Source: Bartonella taylorii (lineage in GTDB: Bacteria > Pseudomonadota > Alphaproteobacteria > Rhizobiales > Rhizobiaceae). From it: 64,000 nt of DNA. The translations under genes were made by a program, and so were the position numbers. Positions 54,870-64,000 of the stretch are shown one piece after another. The stretch covers positions 1,505,001 to 1,569,000 of the forward strand of contig NZ_CP083693.1 in assembly GCF_023920105.1 (NCBI RefSeq). Direction: 5' to 3'. Each line of letters begins with the position of its first letter. Positions within the stretch are counted from its first letter, which is position 1. The notes beneath the pieces are model-generated. The model had not been told where the DNA came from. It saw only the letters and a list, made by a program, of their open reading frames with translations, and ran no database searches.

Positions 54870-56540
54870 TTATATTTGTTCTGCACGTCTCACCTGAATG
54901 TGTGCCAACAACCCTATTGTTGAACTATCACGGTTATCAGCTTTGTTTTCTCCTCGGAGTATTGATAACAATTCATTTGCTAATTCTTTACCAAGCTCAA
55001 CACCCCATTGATCAAATGAATTAATATTCATTAAAATCCCTTCGACAAAAATACGATGCTCATAAAGTGCAATGAGACGACCAAGTGCAAAAGGTGTCAA
55101 CAAATCCTGAACCAGCATAATACTGGGGCGGTTTCCCTCAAAACTTCTATGACGTGCTAAATTATTTGCTTCACGTTCACCAATTCCATTTTTTACCAAA
55201 ATATGCCAAGCGTCTTCGACGCTACGCCCCTTCATCAAGGCTTTTGATTGCGCTAAGCAGTTCGCTACCAACATATCATACATAGGATCTAAATTTCGCT
55301 CATGCCCTTTTATAAATAAAATAAATTCTACAGGAATAACATCTGTTCCTTGGTGCAAAAGCTGAAAAAAAGCATGTTGACCATTTGTCCCTGAATCACC
55401 CCAAACAACCGGACCACTCGAAAAAGTTAATGGTTTGCCATCCAAAGAAACCTGCTTACCGTTTGATTCCATATCAAGTTGTTGCAAATAAGCCGGAAAA
55501 CACGCTAAACGCTGTGCATAGGGAATGATAGCACGTGATGAATAACCACAAATAACACGATGCCAAAACCCTAAAAGAGCAAATCGAATAGGAATATTTT
55601 TATGCAAAGGCGTCGCTTTAAAATGTTGATCCATCTGCAGAGCACCCCTGAGAAATTGGCGAAAATTCTGCCCCCCTATTGCTAACATAACAACAAGACC
55701 AATGGCTGACCAAATTGAATAACGCCCTCCAACCCAATCCCAAAATCTAAAAACTCTTGAAGAATCTATGCCAAACTCCACCACTTTATCAAGTGCACTC
55801 GAAACAGCAACAAAATGCGTGCAAACAGCCTTTTCCCCTAAATGTGAATGAATCCATTGACGTGCAATTTGAGCATTTGCCATTGTTTCGGCCGTTGTAA
55901 ACGTTTTAGAGGCAATGACAAATAAAGTCGTTGCTGGATTCAAAACCGAGAGAGTATCAGAAATATGTGCACTGTCAGCATTAGAAACGAAATGACAACG
56001 CGGACCGTCATGATAAGGTTTTAAAGCACGTGTGACCATCGCAGGTCCAAGATCAGAGCCACCAATACCAATGTTTACAATATCATTTATTCTTTCGCCA
56101 CTATTTCCCTTATAGCTGCCATCACGCACCCTTTCAGAAAATCTTTCCATATCTTTAAGAACAGCCTGAATATCTTGGACAAGATCATGCCCGTCCAACA
56201 TGAAAACTTCGTCAGCAGGTAAACGTAACGCAATATGAAGAACTGAGCGCTTTTCAGTTGTATTAATGGCCTGTCCCGAAAACATTGCCTCACGTCTGCC
56301 TAATACATCTGCTGCGACAGCCAAATCATCTAGGAGTTGCAACGTTTTAAATGTTACACCACACTTCGAAAAATCGAAAAGGAGATCATCAAGTCTTAAA
56401 GAAAAATGAGAAAAACGCTGTTCATCCTCTTCGAAATGTCGACGAATATCGTGCACCCTATCCTTTATAGCGTGTCTTCTTAACGCTTTCAAAGCTTCCC
56501 CAAAAGCTTTCTCGTTTCGAATCGAAAAGCTATCTTCCAT
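54870..56540 (-). CDS. pgi: Glucose-6-phosphate isomerase
   Basis: It interconverts glucose-6-phosphate and fructose-6-phosphate in the cytoplasm. Family signatures are clear: the sugar-phosphate loop SKTFTTAETM, WVGGRYSIWSAIGL, and GTNGQHAFFQLLHQGT. The ATG at 56540 (556 aa, MEDSFSIRNE) has GGGA upstream and fits family length; a TTG nine codons earlier (56567) would give 565 aa. It is a single gene, 168 bases or more from the RND operon end, and shows no damage. In Bartonella, which lacks a full glycolytic use of sugars, it probably serves gluconeogenesis and the pentose pathway. Confidence 0.97.
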   Translation of the reverse strand: MEDSFSIRNEKAFGEALKALRRHAIKDRVHDIRRHFEEDEQRFSHFSLRLDDLLFDFSKCGVTFKTLQLLDDLAVAADVLGRREAMFSGQAINTTEKRSVLHIALRLPADEVFMLDGHDLVQDIQAVLKDMERFSERVRDGSYKGNSGERINDIVNIGIGGSDLGPAMVTRALKPYHDGPRCHFVSNADSAHISDTLSVLNPATTLFVIASKTFTTAETMANAQIARQWIHSHLGEKAVCTHFVAVSSALDKVVEFGIDSSRVFRFWDWVGGRYSIWSAIGLVVMLAIGGQNFRQFLRGALQMDQHFKATPLHKNIPIRFALLGFWHRVICGYSSRAIIPYAQRLACFPAYLQQLDMESNGKQVSLDGKPLTFSSGPVVWGDSGTNGQHAFFQLLHQGTDVIPVEFILFIKGHERNLDPMYDMLVANCLAQSKALMKGRSVEDAWHILVKNGIGEREANNLARHRSFEGNRPSIMLVQDLLTPFALGRLIALYEHRIFVEGILMNINSFDQWGVELGKELANELLSILRGENKADNRDSSTIGLLAHIQVRRAEQI

Positions 56541-56735
56541 GAACTGATCCCGCACGGTTATTGACAATAAAATCTATGCATAAACAATAATAAAACAGAG
56601 AGTCTCTCCTTTATTGCTAGTCATTTTTACTGCTCATATTCAAAATGAAGGGGTACAAAAATGGAAAGATAAGTCCCCAAGATGGCATTTGTAAAATAAG
56701 AGTAAAAAACTTCCAAATCTTCCCTATCAGATACA

Positions 56736-59700
56736 TCATTCAACTTGGCTGAGTTCTCTTGTTAAGCGTGTAGTTTCTTCTGCTTTTGCTCTTACAAAAC
56801 GTCCGAGAAAAAGATAAACAACCGGTGTAACATAAAGCGTAAAAATAGTTGCCAACCCCAAACCACCAACAATAACCCAACCTAAAGCTATACGTGCTTC
56901 TGCACCAGCACCTTTTGCTAAAACCAAGGGTATACCCCCTAAAATGGCGCAAATCATCGTCATACAAACTGGACGAAGACGAATATTTGCCGCTTCTTCT
57001 ACAGCTTCACGCACGCCTTTACCTTGATCACGTAACTGATCTGCAAACTCAACAATGAGGATACCATTTTTGGCCATAACTCCAATCAACAAGATTAAAC
57101 CAATTTGACTGTAAATATTAAGACTGACACCGCTTAAAAGCATCGCAATCACAGCACAACCAATCCCTAATGGTACAGTAGCCATGATAATAAATCCTGA
57201 AACAAAACTTTCAAACTGTGCGGCTAAAACCAATAAAATAATCACAAAGGCAATTCCAAAAACAATCATAAAATTGGAAGATGTTTCATCAAGTGTCGCA
57301 GCTTCCCCCAAGGGAACCACATAGTTTCCTTTTGATAACAAAGGAGCAGCAATTTTCTGTACAGTTTGATAAGCATCCCCTAAGACGACACCTGGAGCAA
57401 GATTTGCGCTTAAAATAACAGCACTCATGCGCTTCTCCCGTTTTAATTGGGGAGCAATAGCTTTTTCATGTAAATTTGCAATAACCGACAACGGAACATA
57501 TTGATTTCCTTTAGTTTTTAAAAAAATATTTTCCAAATCACTAGGACTCTTCATAGGATTCCTACGCGATGTCAATTTAACATCGTAAGAATGGTCATCT
57601 ACGTAAATCGAACCGATCTTTTTACCATCCAACATTGCTTGTAATGTATTGCCCAAATTGGTGATATCAATCCCTAAATCAGAAGCTTTTTCTCGATTAA
57701 TTTCAATAAAAAATTGCGGTTGCGTTGCATCAACAGTAAGACGTGGACGAATGAAATGCGGATCAGTTTGTAAAGCACTAACCAACTTATCAGCAATGAG
57801 TTGTAATTTTGTATAATCATTCCCAAGAATTGCAAATTGTAACCCTTGGCCAGTTCCTCTCACACCTAAAGAATTTCCTTGCACTGCAAACACAAAAACT
57901 GCGGGAAATTGTCTAACCTTTGCATTAACATCTTTCACGATTTCTTGCTGACTACGCAAACGCTTATCCCAAGATGAAAGCAACAAAACCAAAAAAGCAG
58001 TATTGGACGAACCGCCAATGCCCGCAATAGAATAACTATTAGCAATTTCTCCAGAATCGTGTAACGGTTGTAAACTCGCTTCAATTTGCTCTACCTGCTC
58101 ATTCAGATATTGTGTTGAAATACCCTGTGGTCCACTAATGACCAAAAAAATAAGGGCTCTGTCTTCTGCTGGTGTCAATTCCTGTTGTAATTTCATATAG
58201 CCTCCAACACAAAGACCCGCAAAAATAAGTGAAACAATGACGACGGTCCAAGGTTTTCCCAAACATTTATGCAAACTATAAGCATATCCCTTGCTCAAGA
58301 AAGAGCCTAATTTGTACAGAAAAATAGAATGATGCGTCCCTCCTTTATTACCCTCAACATGTTCTTTAAGAAAACGTGAGGCCAACATAGGACAAAGAGT
58401 TAAAGCAACAACCGAAGAAAGCAGAATAGAAATTGCCAATACAAAACCAAATTCTCTAAAAAGTGCACCAACTTGTCCAGGAAGGAAAGAAATAGGCACA
58501 AAAACGGCAACGAGAGTCAATGTTGTTGCTAAAACAGCAAAAAATACTTCACGCGTTCCTAGCACCGCTGCCGCTCTAGAGCCTAATCCCATATTGCGCC
58601 ATCGAACAATATTCTCCAGAACAACAATAGCATCATCCACCACAAGCCCTGTTGCCAAAACCAATCCTAAAAATGTGAGAATATTCAACGAAAACCCTAC
58701 AAGATAAATGGCAGAAATTGTACCAATCAAAGCTACAGGAAGAGATAAAGTGGGAATAAGCGTTACACGAATATCTCTTAGAAAAAGAAAAATAACCAAG
58801 ATAACACTAAGGATAGCAATGACCAATGCAACCTCAACCTCATGAAGCGCGCTTTTAATAAAAAGTGCATCGTCACTAATAATACTTATATGCACAGAAG
58901 AAGGAACAACACTCTTAAGATTATTGACAACCGCTCTAACACCTTCGGAAATATTAAGGGTATTGGATTGTGCTTTGCGCACAATTCCCAACCCAATGCC
59001 TGTCTTTCCGTTGATACGAAGGATAACCGTTTCTACATCCGGTGACAAAGTAACATGTGCAACATCACCAAGATGCACATGAGGTTTTAAGACAACTTGT
59101 TCAAAAGCTTCTGGTGTTGTTAAACGTGCAGTAGCGCGTACAATTAAAGCTTGCTTAGAATTACGTAACGACCCAACAGGTACATCCGTTGTCATATCAG
59201 TAAGAACACGTGAAATATCCGCCACGGTTAATCCATAACTCGCAAGTTTCGCTTGATCTATATCAACCTGAAAAATCTTCGTGCGTGCACTATCGACTTG
59301 CACATCACCAACACCATCAACAGCAGAAAGTGCATCAACAACCTGATCGTTTACAACCGTTGTTAAATCATCAATGCTCATCGTTGGTGATGTCACAACC
59401 AAATACATCATTGCAGCAGCATTTGAATCTGCTTTAATGATCAGAGGCGAATCCGCATTTTTAGGTAAAGAATAGGCAACACGAGACAGAGCATCACGAA
59501 TATCAGATGCTGCAACATTCAAATCAACACCAACATTAAAACTAACCTCCACACGGGAACGTCCAAAAGAAGAAGTTGAAGAAATTGTCTTAACACCTGA
59601 AACACGAGAAACTGTATCTTCTATAACTCTTGTAATTTCACGATCAATTGTCTCTGCCGATGCACCAGCAAAAATCGTCATAATCGTCGTCACTGGAGTA

Positions 59701-59870
59701 TCAACGTCTGGTAATTCGCGTACATCAACATTCAACCATGCAGCAAATCCCGCAATCATAATCATAGCATTCAAAACAAAGGTAAAAACCGGCCTGCGAA
59801 TAAATAATGCAATTATACCGCCCTGTTCTACCTGTACCATAGGCTGTTTTGTGCTAAATTTTTGGCTCAT
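56736..59870 (-). CDS. RND efflux transporter, inner-membrane pump subunit
   Basis: The 1044-residue length and topology fit AcrB/MexF-type HAE1 pumps: an N-terminal membrane segment at about 26-46, a large periplasmic loop, six segments with GLVVDDAIVVLEN holding the proton-relay aspartate pair, a second periplasmic loop, and final segments with GVMAKNGILIVEFA. It would export drugs or host-derived amphiphiles by proton exchange, together with the adaptor encoded just upstream and an outer-membrane channel encoded elsewhere. AAGGAT precedes the ATG. The gene follows the adaptor by 15 bases, so they form an operon. No repressor gene is adjacent. Confidence 0.96.
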   Translation of the reverse strand: MSQKFSTKQPMVQVEQGGIIALFIRRPVFTFVLNAMIMIAGFAAWLNVDVRELPDVDTPVTTIMTIFAGASAETIDREITRVIEDTVSRVSGVKTISSTSSFGRSRVEVSFNVGVDLNVAASDIRDALSRVAYSLPKNADSPLIIKADSNAAAMMYLVVTSPTMSIDDLTTVVNDQVVDALSAVDGVGDVQVDSARTKIFQVDIDQAKLASYGLTVADISRVLTDMTTDVPVGSLRNSKQALIVRATARLTTPEAFEQVVLKPHVHLGDVAHVTLSPDVETVILRINGKTGIGLGIVRKAQSNTLNISEGVRAVVNNLKSVVPSSVHISIISDDALFIKSALHEVEVALVIAILSVILVIFLFLRDIRVTLIPTLSLPVALIGTISAIYLVGFSLNILTFLGLVLATGLVVDDAIVVLENIVRWRNMGLGSRAAAVLGTREVFFAVLATTLTLVAVFVPISFLPGQVGALFREFGFVLAISILLSSVVALTLCPMLASRFLKEHVEGNKGGTHHSIFLYKLGSFLSKGYAYSLHKCLGKPWTVVIVSLIFAGLCVGGYMKLQQELTPAEDRALIFLVISGPQGISTQYLNEQVEQIEASLQPLHDSGEIANSYSIAGIGGSSNTAFLVLLLSSWDKRLRSQQEIVKDVNAKVRQFPAVFVFAVQGNSLGVRGTGQGLQFAILGNDYTKLQLIADKLVSALQTDPHFIRPRLTVDATQPQFFIEINREKASDLGIDITNLGNTLQAMLDGKKIGSIYVDDHSYDVKLTSRRNPMKSPSDLENIFLKTKGNQYVPLSVIANLHEKAIAPQLKREKRMSAVILSANLAPGVVLGDAYQTVQKIAAPLLSKGNYVVPLGEAATLDETSSNFMIVFGIAFVIILLVLAAQFESFVSGFIIMATVPLGIGCAVIAMLLSGVSLNIYSQIGLILLIGVMAKNGILIVEFADQLRDQGKGVREAVEEAANIRLRPVCMTMICAILGGIPLVLAKGAGAEARIALGWVIVGGLGLATIFTLYVTPVVYLFLGRFVRAKAEETTRLTRELSQVE

Positions 59871-59885
59871 TGTACATCCTTACCC

Positions 59886-61010
59886 CTAAACGGCTGATAA
59901 TTGCTGTTGATCGGGCTTTGGATCATCAAAAGTAACCCTACTTCCTGGATGAAGCATCTGTACTCCCTGTATGACAACTCGTTCACCATTTTTTAGAGGT
60001 GCTTTCACAAATACTTGATCTGCTTTATGCTGAATAATCGATACTGGAACGGGCTCTACCTTTCCCTCTCTTTCACACCAAACAAATGACCCTCTACTGT
60101 TCCATTGAACCGCAAGAGGATTAACGACAGGAAAAGAACCACTATAGAATTTTAACGCAACAGAAAAAGACATACCTGTCACGAGCGTATCTTTTTCATT
60201 ATTGATTTCAACTTGAATATGAAGTGTGCGGCTTTCTGTATTAACAACATTATCAATCGCATAAATATGACCAACAAAAGCTTTATCCGGCTGTGCCGTT
60301 AATGTTGCAGTCACTTCATCTCCTTTATGTATTCGCGATACATATCGTTCAGGAACCCATATATCGACAAAAATGCGTTCTCTATTCTCAATACGGCCTA
60401 TTATAATATTAGAAGTAACAGCATTGCCCTCATTAATGGGTAAAATACCAATAACACCACTAATCGGTGCACGAATTGTGCGCCGTTCAAGATCTAACTC
60501 AGCATTACGCAAAACCAAATTTGCGTTATCCAGCTCTAAGCGTGCCGTAATTTCCTGAACCTCTGTCGCTGTATGACTGGCACGTAATTTAAGAATACGT
60601 GAAAGCGTTAAAGCACTATTATCACGTTGTATTTTTGCTTTTGCAGCCGCTATTTCTTCCTTTTTAGAATCAAGCTTTGCAATCACATCACCCACTTGTA
60701 CTTTCATGCCTGCTGATACAAAAATCTTATCAATAATACCTGATGACCAAGGAACTAACTCCACCGCAGAAGATGCTCGTCCGCTCCCAAGAACATTCAA
60801 CTGTTCATAAAAATCCTGAATTTTAACAAGATCAACAACAACATTCGTTGGCGGATTTCCTATCGGAGCCTTCGAAGTTTTATGCGATGCATTTGTTGTT
60901 TTATCCACTATAGAAATGCGTTGCTCTGAACTCTGTTTCCCTGCCCAATAAGTAACCATCAAAACGACAACGAAAAACACCAACGGAAAGATCTTTTTTA
61001 ACAATTTCAT
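59886..61010 (-). CDS. RND efflux periplasmic adaptor (membrane fusion protein)
   Basis: The 374-residue product has one N-terminal membrane segment (about 6-24), a biotinyl-lipoyl-like part (SAGMKVQVGDVIAKLDSKKEE), a short alpha-hairpin, its returning lipoyl strand (RTIRAPISGVIGILPINEGN) and beta-barrel parts (KGDEVTATLTAQPDK). This is the HlyD/AcrA adaptor plan that links the RND pump to an outer-membrane channel. It lacks a lipoprotein cysteine, so it is anchored by the membrane segment. First gene of the operon with the pump. Confidence 0.95.
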   Translation of the reverse strand: MKLLKKIFPLVFFVVVLMVTYWAGKQSSEQRISIVDKTTNASHKTSKAPIGNPPTNVVVDLVKIQDFYEQLNVLGSGRASSAVELVPWSSGIIDKIFVSAGMKVQVGDVIAKLDSKKEEIAAAKAKIQRDNSALTLSRILKLRASHTATEVQEITARLELDNANLVLRNAELDLERRTIRAPISGVIGILPINEGNAVTSNIIIGRIENRERIFVDIWVPERYVSRIHKGDEVTATLTAQPDKAFVGHIYAIDNVVNTESRTLHIQVEINNEKDTLVTGMSFSVALKFYSGSFPVVNPLAVQWNSRGSFVWCEREGKVEPVPVSIIQHKADQVFVKAPLKNGERVVIQGVQMLHPGSRVTFDDPKPDQQQLSAV

Positions 61011-61387
61011 ACATCTATCCTTGTTGTATCATGAGTATATAAATTTATCTGAAAAAGTCCCCAACAGTGATATCCGAGTTTCATACAAAAACTGAACTGC
61101 AGGTAGTGTATCTCACCCCTCCACCGCAAAAACATATCTCATCTATTGCCTGACTAGCTTTCGTAAATAACAACGTCAAGTTAACTATCGTTCATATTGA
61201 GTTGTACCGCTAATCTACAGAGAAAATATCATACAAAATTCAACTAAACCTGGAAATGCACTGCAACCTTTTTTAAATATATCATCAATGAAGATGATAA
61301 TTTTTTTATTTCCACCAAGTTTTCCTTGCAATTCCTCAATGAAACGATTAGGAAGCCCTTGTCTTTTTAAGATAGAAAATTGAAAAT
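61011..61387. other. Upstream region of the RND operon
   Basis: The spacer between the operon and tRNA-Arg should contain the operon promoter. No gene is supported; a 66-codon minus frame at 61215-61415 overlaps the tRNA on the opposite strand and is rejected. Confidence 0.5.
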
Positions 61388-61464
61388 GCACCCGTAGCTC
61401 AGCTGGATAGAGCACCAGACTACGAATCTGGGGGTCAGGAGTTCGAATCTCTTCGGGTGCGCCA
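61388..61464 (+). tRNA. tRNA-Arg (ACG)
   Basis: Acceptor GCACCCG/CGGGTGC, anticodon loop CTACGAA, T-loop TTCGAAT, discriminator G and encoded CCA. The anticodon A34 is normally edited to inosine by TadA. Confidence 0.97.
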
Positions 61465-62044
61465 TTATAAATTTTTTATTTTTCTTCAGTGCGTTATTGG
61501 TATTATTAACTATAAACTCCACGATTTAATTGCCTTCTATCATGTATTTGTAATGCTATCAGATGGGCACTATAACTATTCTTTTGATTGCGAATCAGCA
61601 CTTCTTTCCTAGATGTTTGTAAATGCACCAGATATTTAACGTGTTTTTACTACTCAAAAATAGAAGACTTTGAAAACCTCTTTTATCTCTTAAAACACAA
61701 AACAAAATATTCTGTCTGCTTCTGAAGCAAGATTTACTATTTTAACACAATCTTCTTCCACAAAATTTCTAGAGCTATAACATTCCTTCTTAGTAAGAGA
61801 TAGAAATAGCTTTTTCTAAAGACCTCATTCCTTTTTAAAAGCTTATCAGAACTAAAAACGTAGTGATTGTTTTTATAAAAAATCTATACAAATTTCCCTT
61901 ATTCCACTTTAGCATTCCTCCTTGCACAGTATATCATCAACCTCTATGATGTTTTTCCTATTCCCATGTGCTATAAGCTTTCTCGCCCGATTATAGTACA
62001 TTCCAACTTAACGTTAACAAAAGCCAAGTTTAAAGAATCTTTCT
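61465..62044. other. Spacer upstream of fhs
   Basis: About 580 AT-rich bases. No gene or known riboswitch pattern is recognisable; the fhs promoter should lie in its right part. Confidence 0.5.
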
Positions 62045-63718
62045 ATGCCTAAAACAGATATTGAAATTGCTCGCACGGCTCACAAGCAACACATCACTGA
62101 AATTGCGCAAAAAATTGGTATCGCACATGAAAATCTCATTCCTTATGGACATGACAAAGCTAAAATTTCTTCTGCATACATAAAATCGCTCAATAAAAAT
62201 CCGGATGGTAAACTTATCCTCGTCACGGCTATCAATCCAACACCTGCTGGAGAAGGAAAAACAACAACAACGGTTGGACTCAATGACGCTCTCAATCTCA
62301 TTGGAAAAAAAACAATAGCTACCTTGAGAGAACCATCCTTAGGTCCTTGCTTTGGTATAAAAGGTGGTGCTGCTGGAGGTGGTTATGCCCAAGTTGTACC
62401 AATGGATGACCTTAATTTGCATTTTACTGGTGATTTTCATGCCATTACGGCTGCTCATAATCTTCTTGCTGCGATGATAGATAATCATATCTATTGGGGA
62501 AATAGCTTAAATATTGATCCACGTCGTATTGTTTGGAAACGAGTCCTTGACATGAATGACCGCGCTTTGCGTGATATCATTATTTCATTGGGTGGAGTAA
62601 CCAACGGTTTTCCACGTCAAACAGGTTTTGACATTACTGTTGCATCAGAAATTATGGCTATTTTTTGTCTTGCCGAAAATTTAGAAAATCTTACGCAAAG
62701 ACTCAAAAAAATTATTGTCGCCTATCGTTACGATAAAACACCTGTGACCGTTGCTGATCTCAATGCGGAAGGTGCAATGACAGTTCTTCTCAAAGATGCT
62801 ATGCAACCTAATCTTGTACAAACAATTGAAAATAACCCTGTTCTTGTCCACGGAGGACCTTTTGCTAACATTGCTCATGGCTGTAATTCAGTTATAGCAA
62901 CAAAAACCGCTTTAAAACTTGCAGATTATGTTGTCACAGAAGCAGGATTCGGAGCCGACCTTGGAGCAGAGAAATTTTTCAACATTAAATGTCGACAAGC
63001 AGATATTCTACCGAATGCTACAGTGATTGTCGCAACAATTCGCGCACTAAAAATGAATGGTGGAGTAGCTAAAAATGATTTGACAGTAGAAAATATCGCA
63101 GCTTTACAAAAGGGAGCAGCCAATCTTTTACGGCATATAAAAAATATGGAACACTACGGTATCCCTTGTATTGTTGCTATCAATCATTTTTATACTGATA
63201 GCGACGCTGAAATAAGTACATTGCAAGAAATAGTTTCGACAACTGGATGCAAAGCTGTTCTCTGCAAACATTGGCAACAAGGTGGAAAAGGCGCCACAGA
63301 ACTCGCACAAGAGCTTGTTAGCTTAATTGAAGAAAAAAGTGCCCATTTCAAAGTTCTGTATCAAGATAACCTGCCGCTCGTTCAGAAAATTAATTGTATC
63401 ATAACAAATCTCTATGGTGGACGCGGAGCTATAATCGCAGATCATATTCTCAAGCAACTTGAATGTTGGGAAAAAGAGGGCTATGGCGCATTTCCTATTT
63501 GTATGGCAAAAACGCCTTATTCTTTTTCCTCTAATCCAACAAAATACGGCGCTCCTGTTGATTTTGAAATTCCTGTGCGAGAAGTTCGTCTCTCTGCAGG
63601 TGCAGGTTTTATTGTTGTGATTTGCGGGGATGTCATGACCATGCCCGGCTTACCGCATTACCCTATCGCTGAAAAAATTCATCTTGACGAAAATGATCAG
63701 ATACAAGGGCTTTCATAA
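62045..63718 (+). CDS. fhs: Formate-tetrahydrofolate ligase
   Basis: It joins formate and tetrahydrofolate with ATP to give 10-formyl-tetrahydrofolate for one-carbon metabolism. The nucleotide-binding loop [10 protein letters not shown] is at residues 66-75, followed by the family signature [14 protein letters not shown] and later [13 protein letters not shown]. The length of 557 residues is normal. The start ATG follows AAAGAAT with only a modest ribosome-binding site. It stands alone, with tRNA-Arg upstream and rpsU downstream. Confidence 0.98.
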   Translation: MPKTDIEIARTAHKQHITEIAQKIGIAHENLIPYGHDKAKISSAYIKSLNKNPDGKLILVTAINPTPAGEGKTTTTVGLNDALNLIGKKTIATLREPSLGPCFGIKGGAAGGGYAQVVPMDDLNLHFTGDFHAITAAHNLLAAMIDNHIYWGNSLNIDPRRIVWKRVLDMNDRALRDIIISLGGVTNGFPRQTGFDITVASEIMAIFCLAENLENLTQRLKKIIVAYRYDKTPVTVADLNAEGAMTVLLKDAMQPNLVQTIENNPVLVHGGPFANIAHGCNSVIATKTALKLADYVVTEAGFGADLGAEKFFNIKCRQADILPNATVIVATIRALKMNGGVAKNDLTVENIAALQKGAANLLRHIKNMEHYGIPCIVAINHFYTDSDAEISTLQEIVSTTGCKAVLCKHWQQGGKGATELAQELVSLIEEKSAHFKVLYQDNLPLVQKINCIITNLYGGRGAIIADHILKQLECWEKEGYGAFPICMAKTPYSFSSNPTKYGAPVDFEIPVREVRLSAGAGFIVVICGDVMTMPGLPHYPIAEKIHLDENDQIQGLS

Positions 63719-63937
63719 GCTTATACTTGTAAAGTCAATCATTCATTATGAAAGGCACTCTATAATAAAAAGCTTAGAATTTTAAAAAGCGATATAGACA
63801 AACCCCTTCTTTATGTGGTATGTGTATGTGTATTGTACGTATAGTATACGTATGGTGTATGTCCTTTTAGATATCTATTTAAAAAGGACTGGGTTTTTTC
63901 CTATTATTTATGACACTGAAACAAAGCAGGATAAATA

Positions 63938-64000
63938 GTGCAAGTACTCGTTCGTGATAATAATGTTGATCAAGCGCTGCGCGCGTTGAAAAAAAAGATG
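63938..64000 (+). CDS. rpsU: 30S ribosomal protein S21 (3' end outside window)
   Basis: A GTG start at 63938 with AGCAGGA upstream opens a frame reading QVLVRDNNVDQALRALKKKM, the conserved N-terminus of bacterial S21. Only 21 codons are inside the window. The GTG start is chosen because no ATG precedes the conserved residues. Confidence 0.93.
   Translation, partial: MQVLVRDNNVDQALRALKKKM

Noticed and set aside
61215..61415. 66-codon minus frame near tRNA-Arg
   Set aside because: It begins inside the antisense of the tRNA and has no recognisable features.
63837..63851. Small palindrome ACGTATA-G-TATACGT between fhs and rpsU within TGTA-rich sequence
   Set aside because: The 7-bp arms lie in a simple-sequence GTAT-rich stretch and can arise by chance; no T-run follows, so I do not call a terminator.

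Overview
The window is AT-rich alphaproteobacterial DNA, best explained as a Bartonella species of the BadA/Vomp-bearing lineages. The evidence is giant tandem genes for trimeric autotransporter adhesins (TAAs) of the BadA/Vomp type, HTH regulator modules resembling those described around Bartonella adhesin control, and housekeeping genes of Rhizobiales type (rplU-rpmA, pgi, fhs, rpsU). The species cannot be fixed from the sequence alone.

Layout. (1) 1-41.3 kb is a minus-strand array of TAA genes: TAA-1 (runs off the left edge, at least 2382 aa), TAA-2 (3123 aa), TAA-3 (1447 aa), TAA-4 (2776 aa), a decayed TAA-5, and the more distant TAA-6 (1992 aa). Each intact gene has an extended signal peptide, a YadA-like head, many neck/stalk modules and, where visible, a C-terminal YadA anchor. 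Signal regions, intergenic leaders, stalk blocks and anchors are shared, in places almost identical, while heads differ. This is the picture of a locus shaped by recombination and gene conversion. (2) 41.3-45 kb holds a tandemly duplicated phage-like control module: a Cro/CI-type HTH regulator on the minus strand facing a decayed Ner-like HTH gene on the plus strand. The stretch between carries a 92-bp core conserved with one difference between copies, which resembles the Brt RNAs reported next to HTH regulators of badA in B. henselae. Three short overlapping plus-strand genes of unknown function follow. (3) 45-48.9 kb is a very AT-rich accessory patch with two divergent MFS transporters, a ThiF/E1-like remnant, a GNAT acetyltransferase remnant and small ORFs, ending at tRNA-Ser(GGA). 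(4) 48.9-64 kb is ordinary core: a fused PTS EIIA-HPr-EI protein, rplU-rpmA with a clear terminator, tRNA-Ser(CGA), pgi, an RND efflux pump operon, tRNA-Arg(ACG), fhs and the start of rpsU, separated by long gene-poor spacers.

Working together: the TAA products would be homotrimeric surface adhesins. The HTH/RNA module next to TAA-6 is a plausible, unproven regulator of the array. Repeats at several scales (about 2.2 kb flanking repeats, a 4.2 kb shared block, a 975-bp internal repeat, 351-bp modules, 15-bp and 11-bp repeats) give routes for changing adhesin number, length, head and expression.
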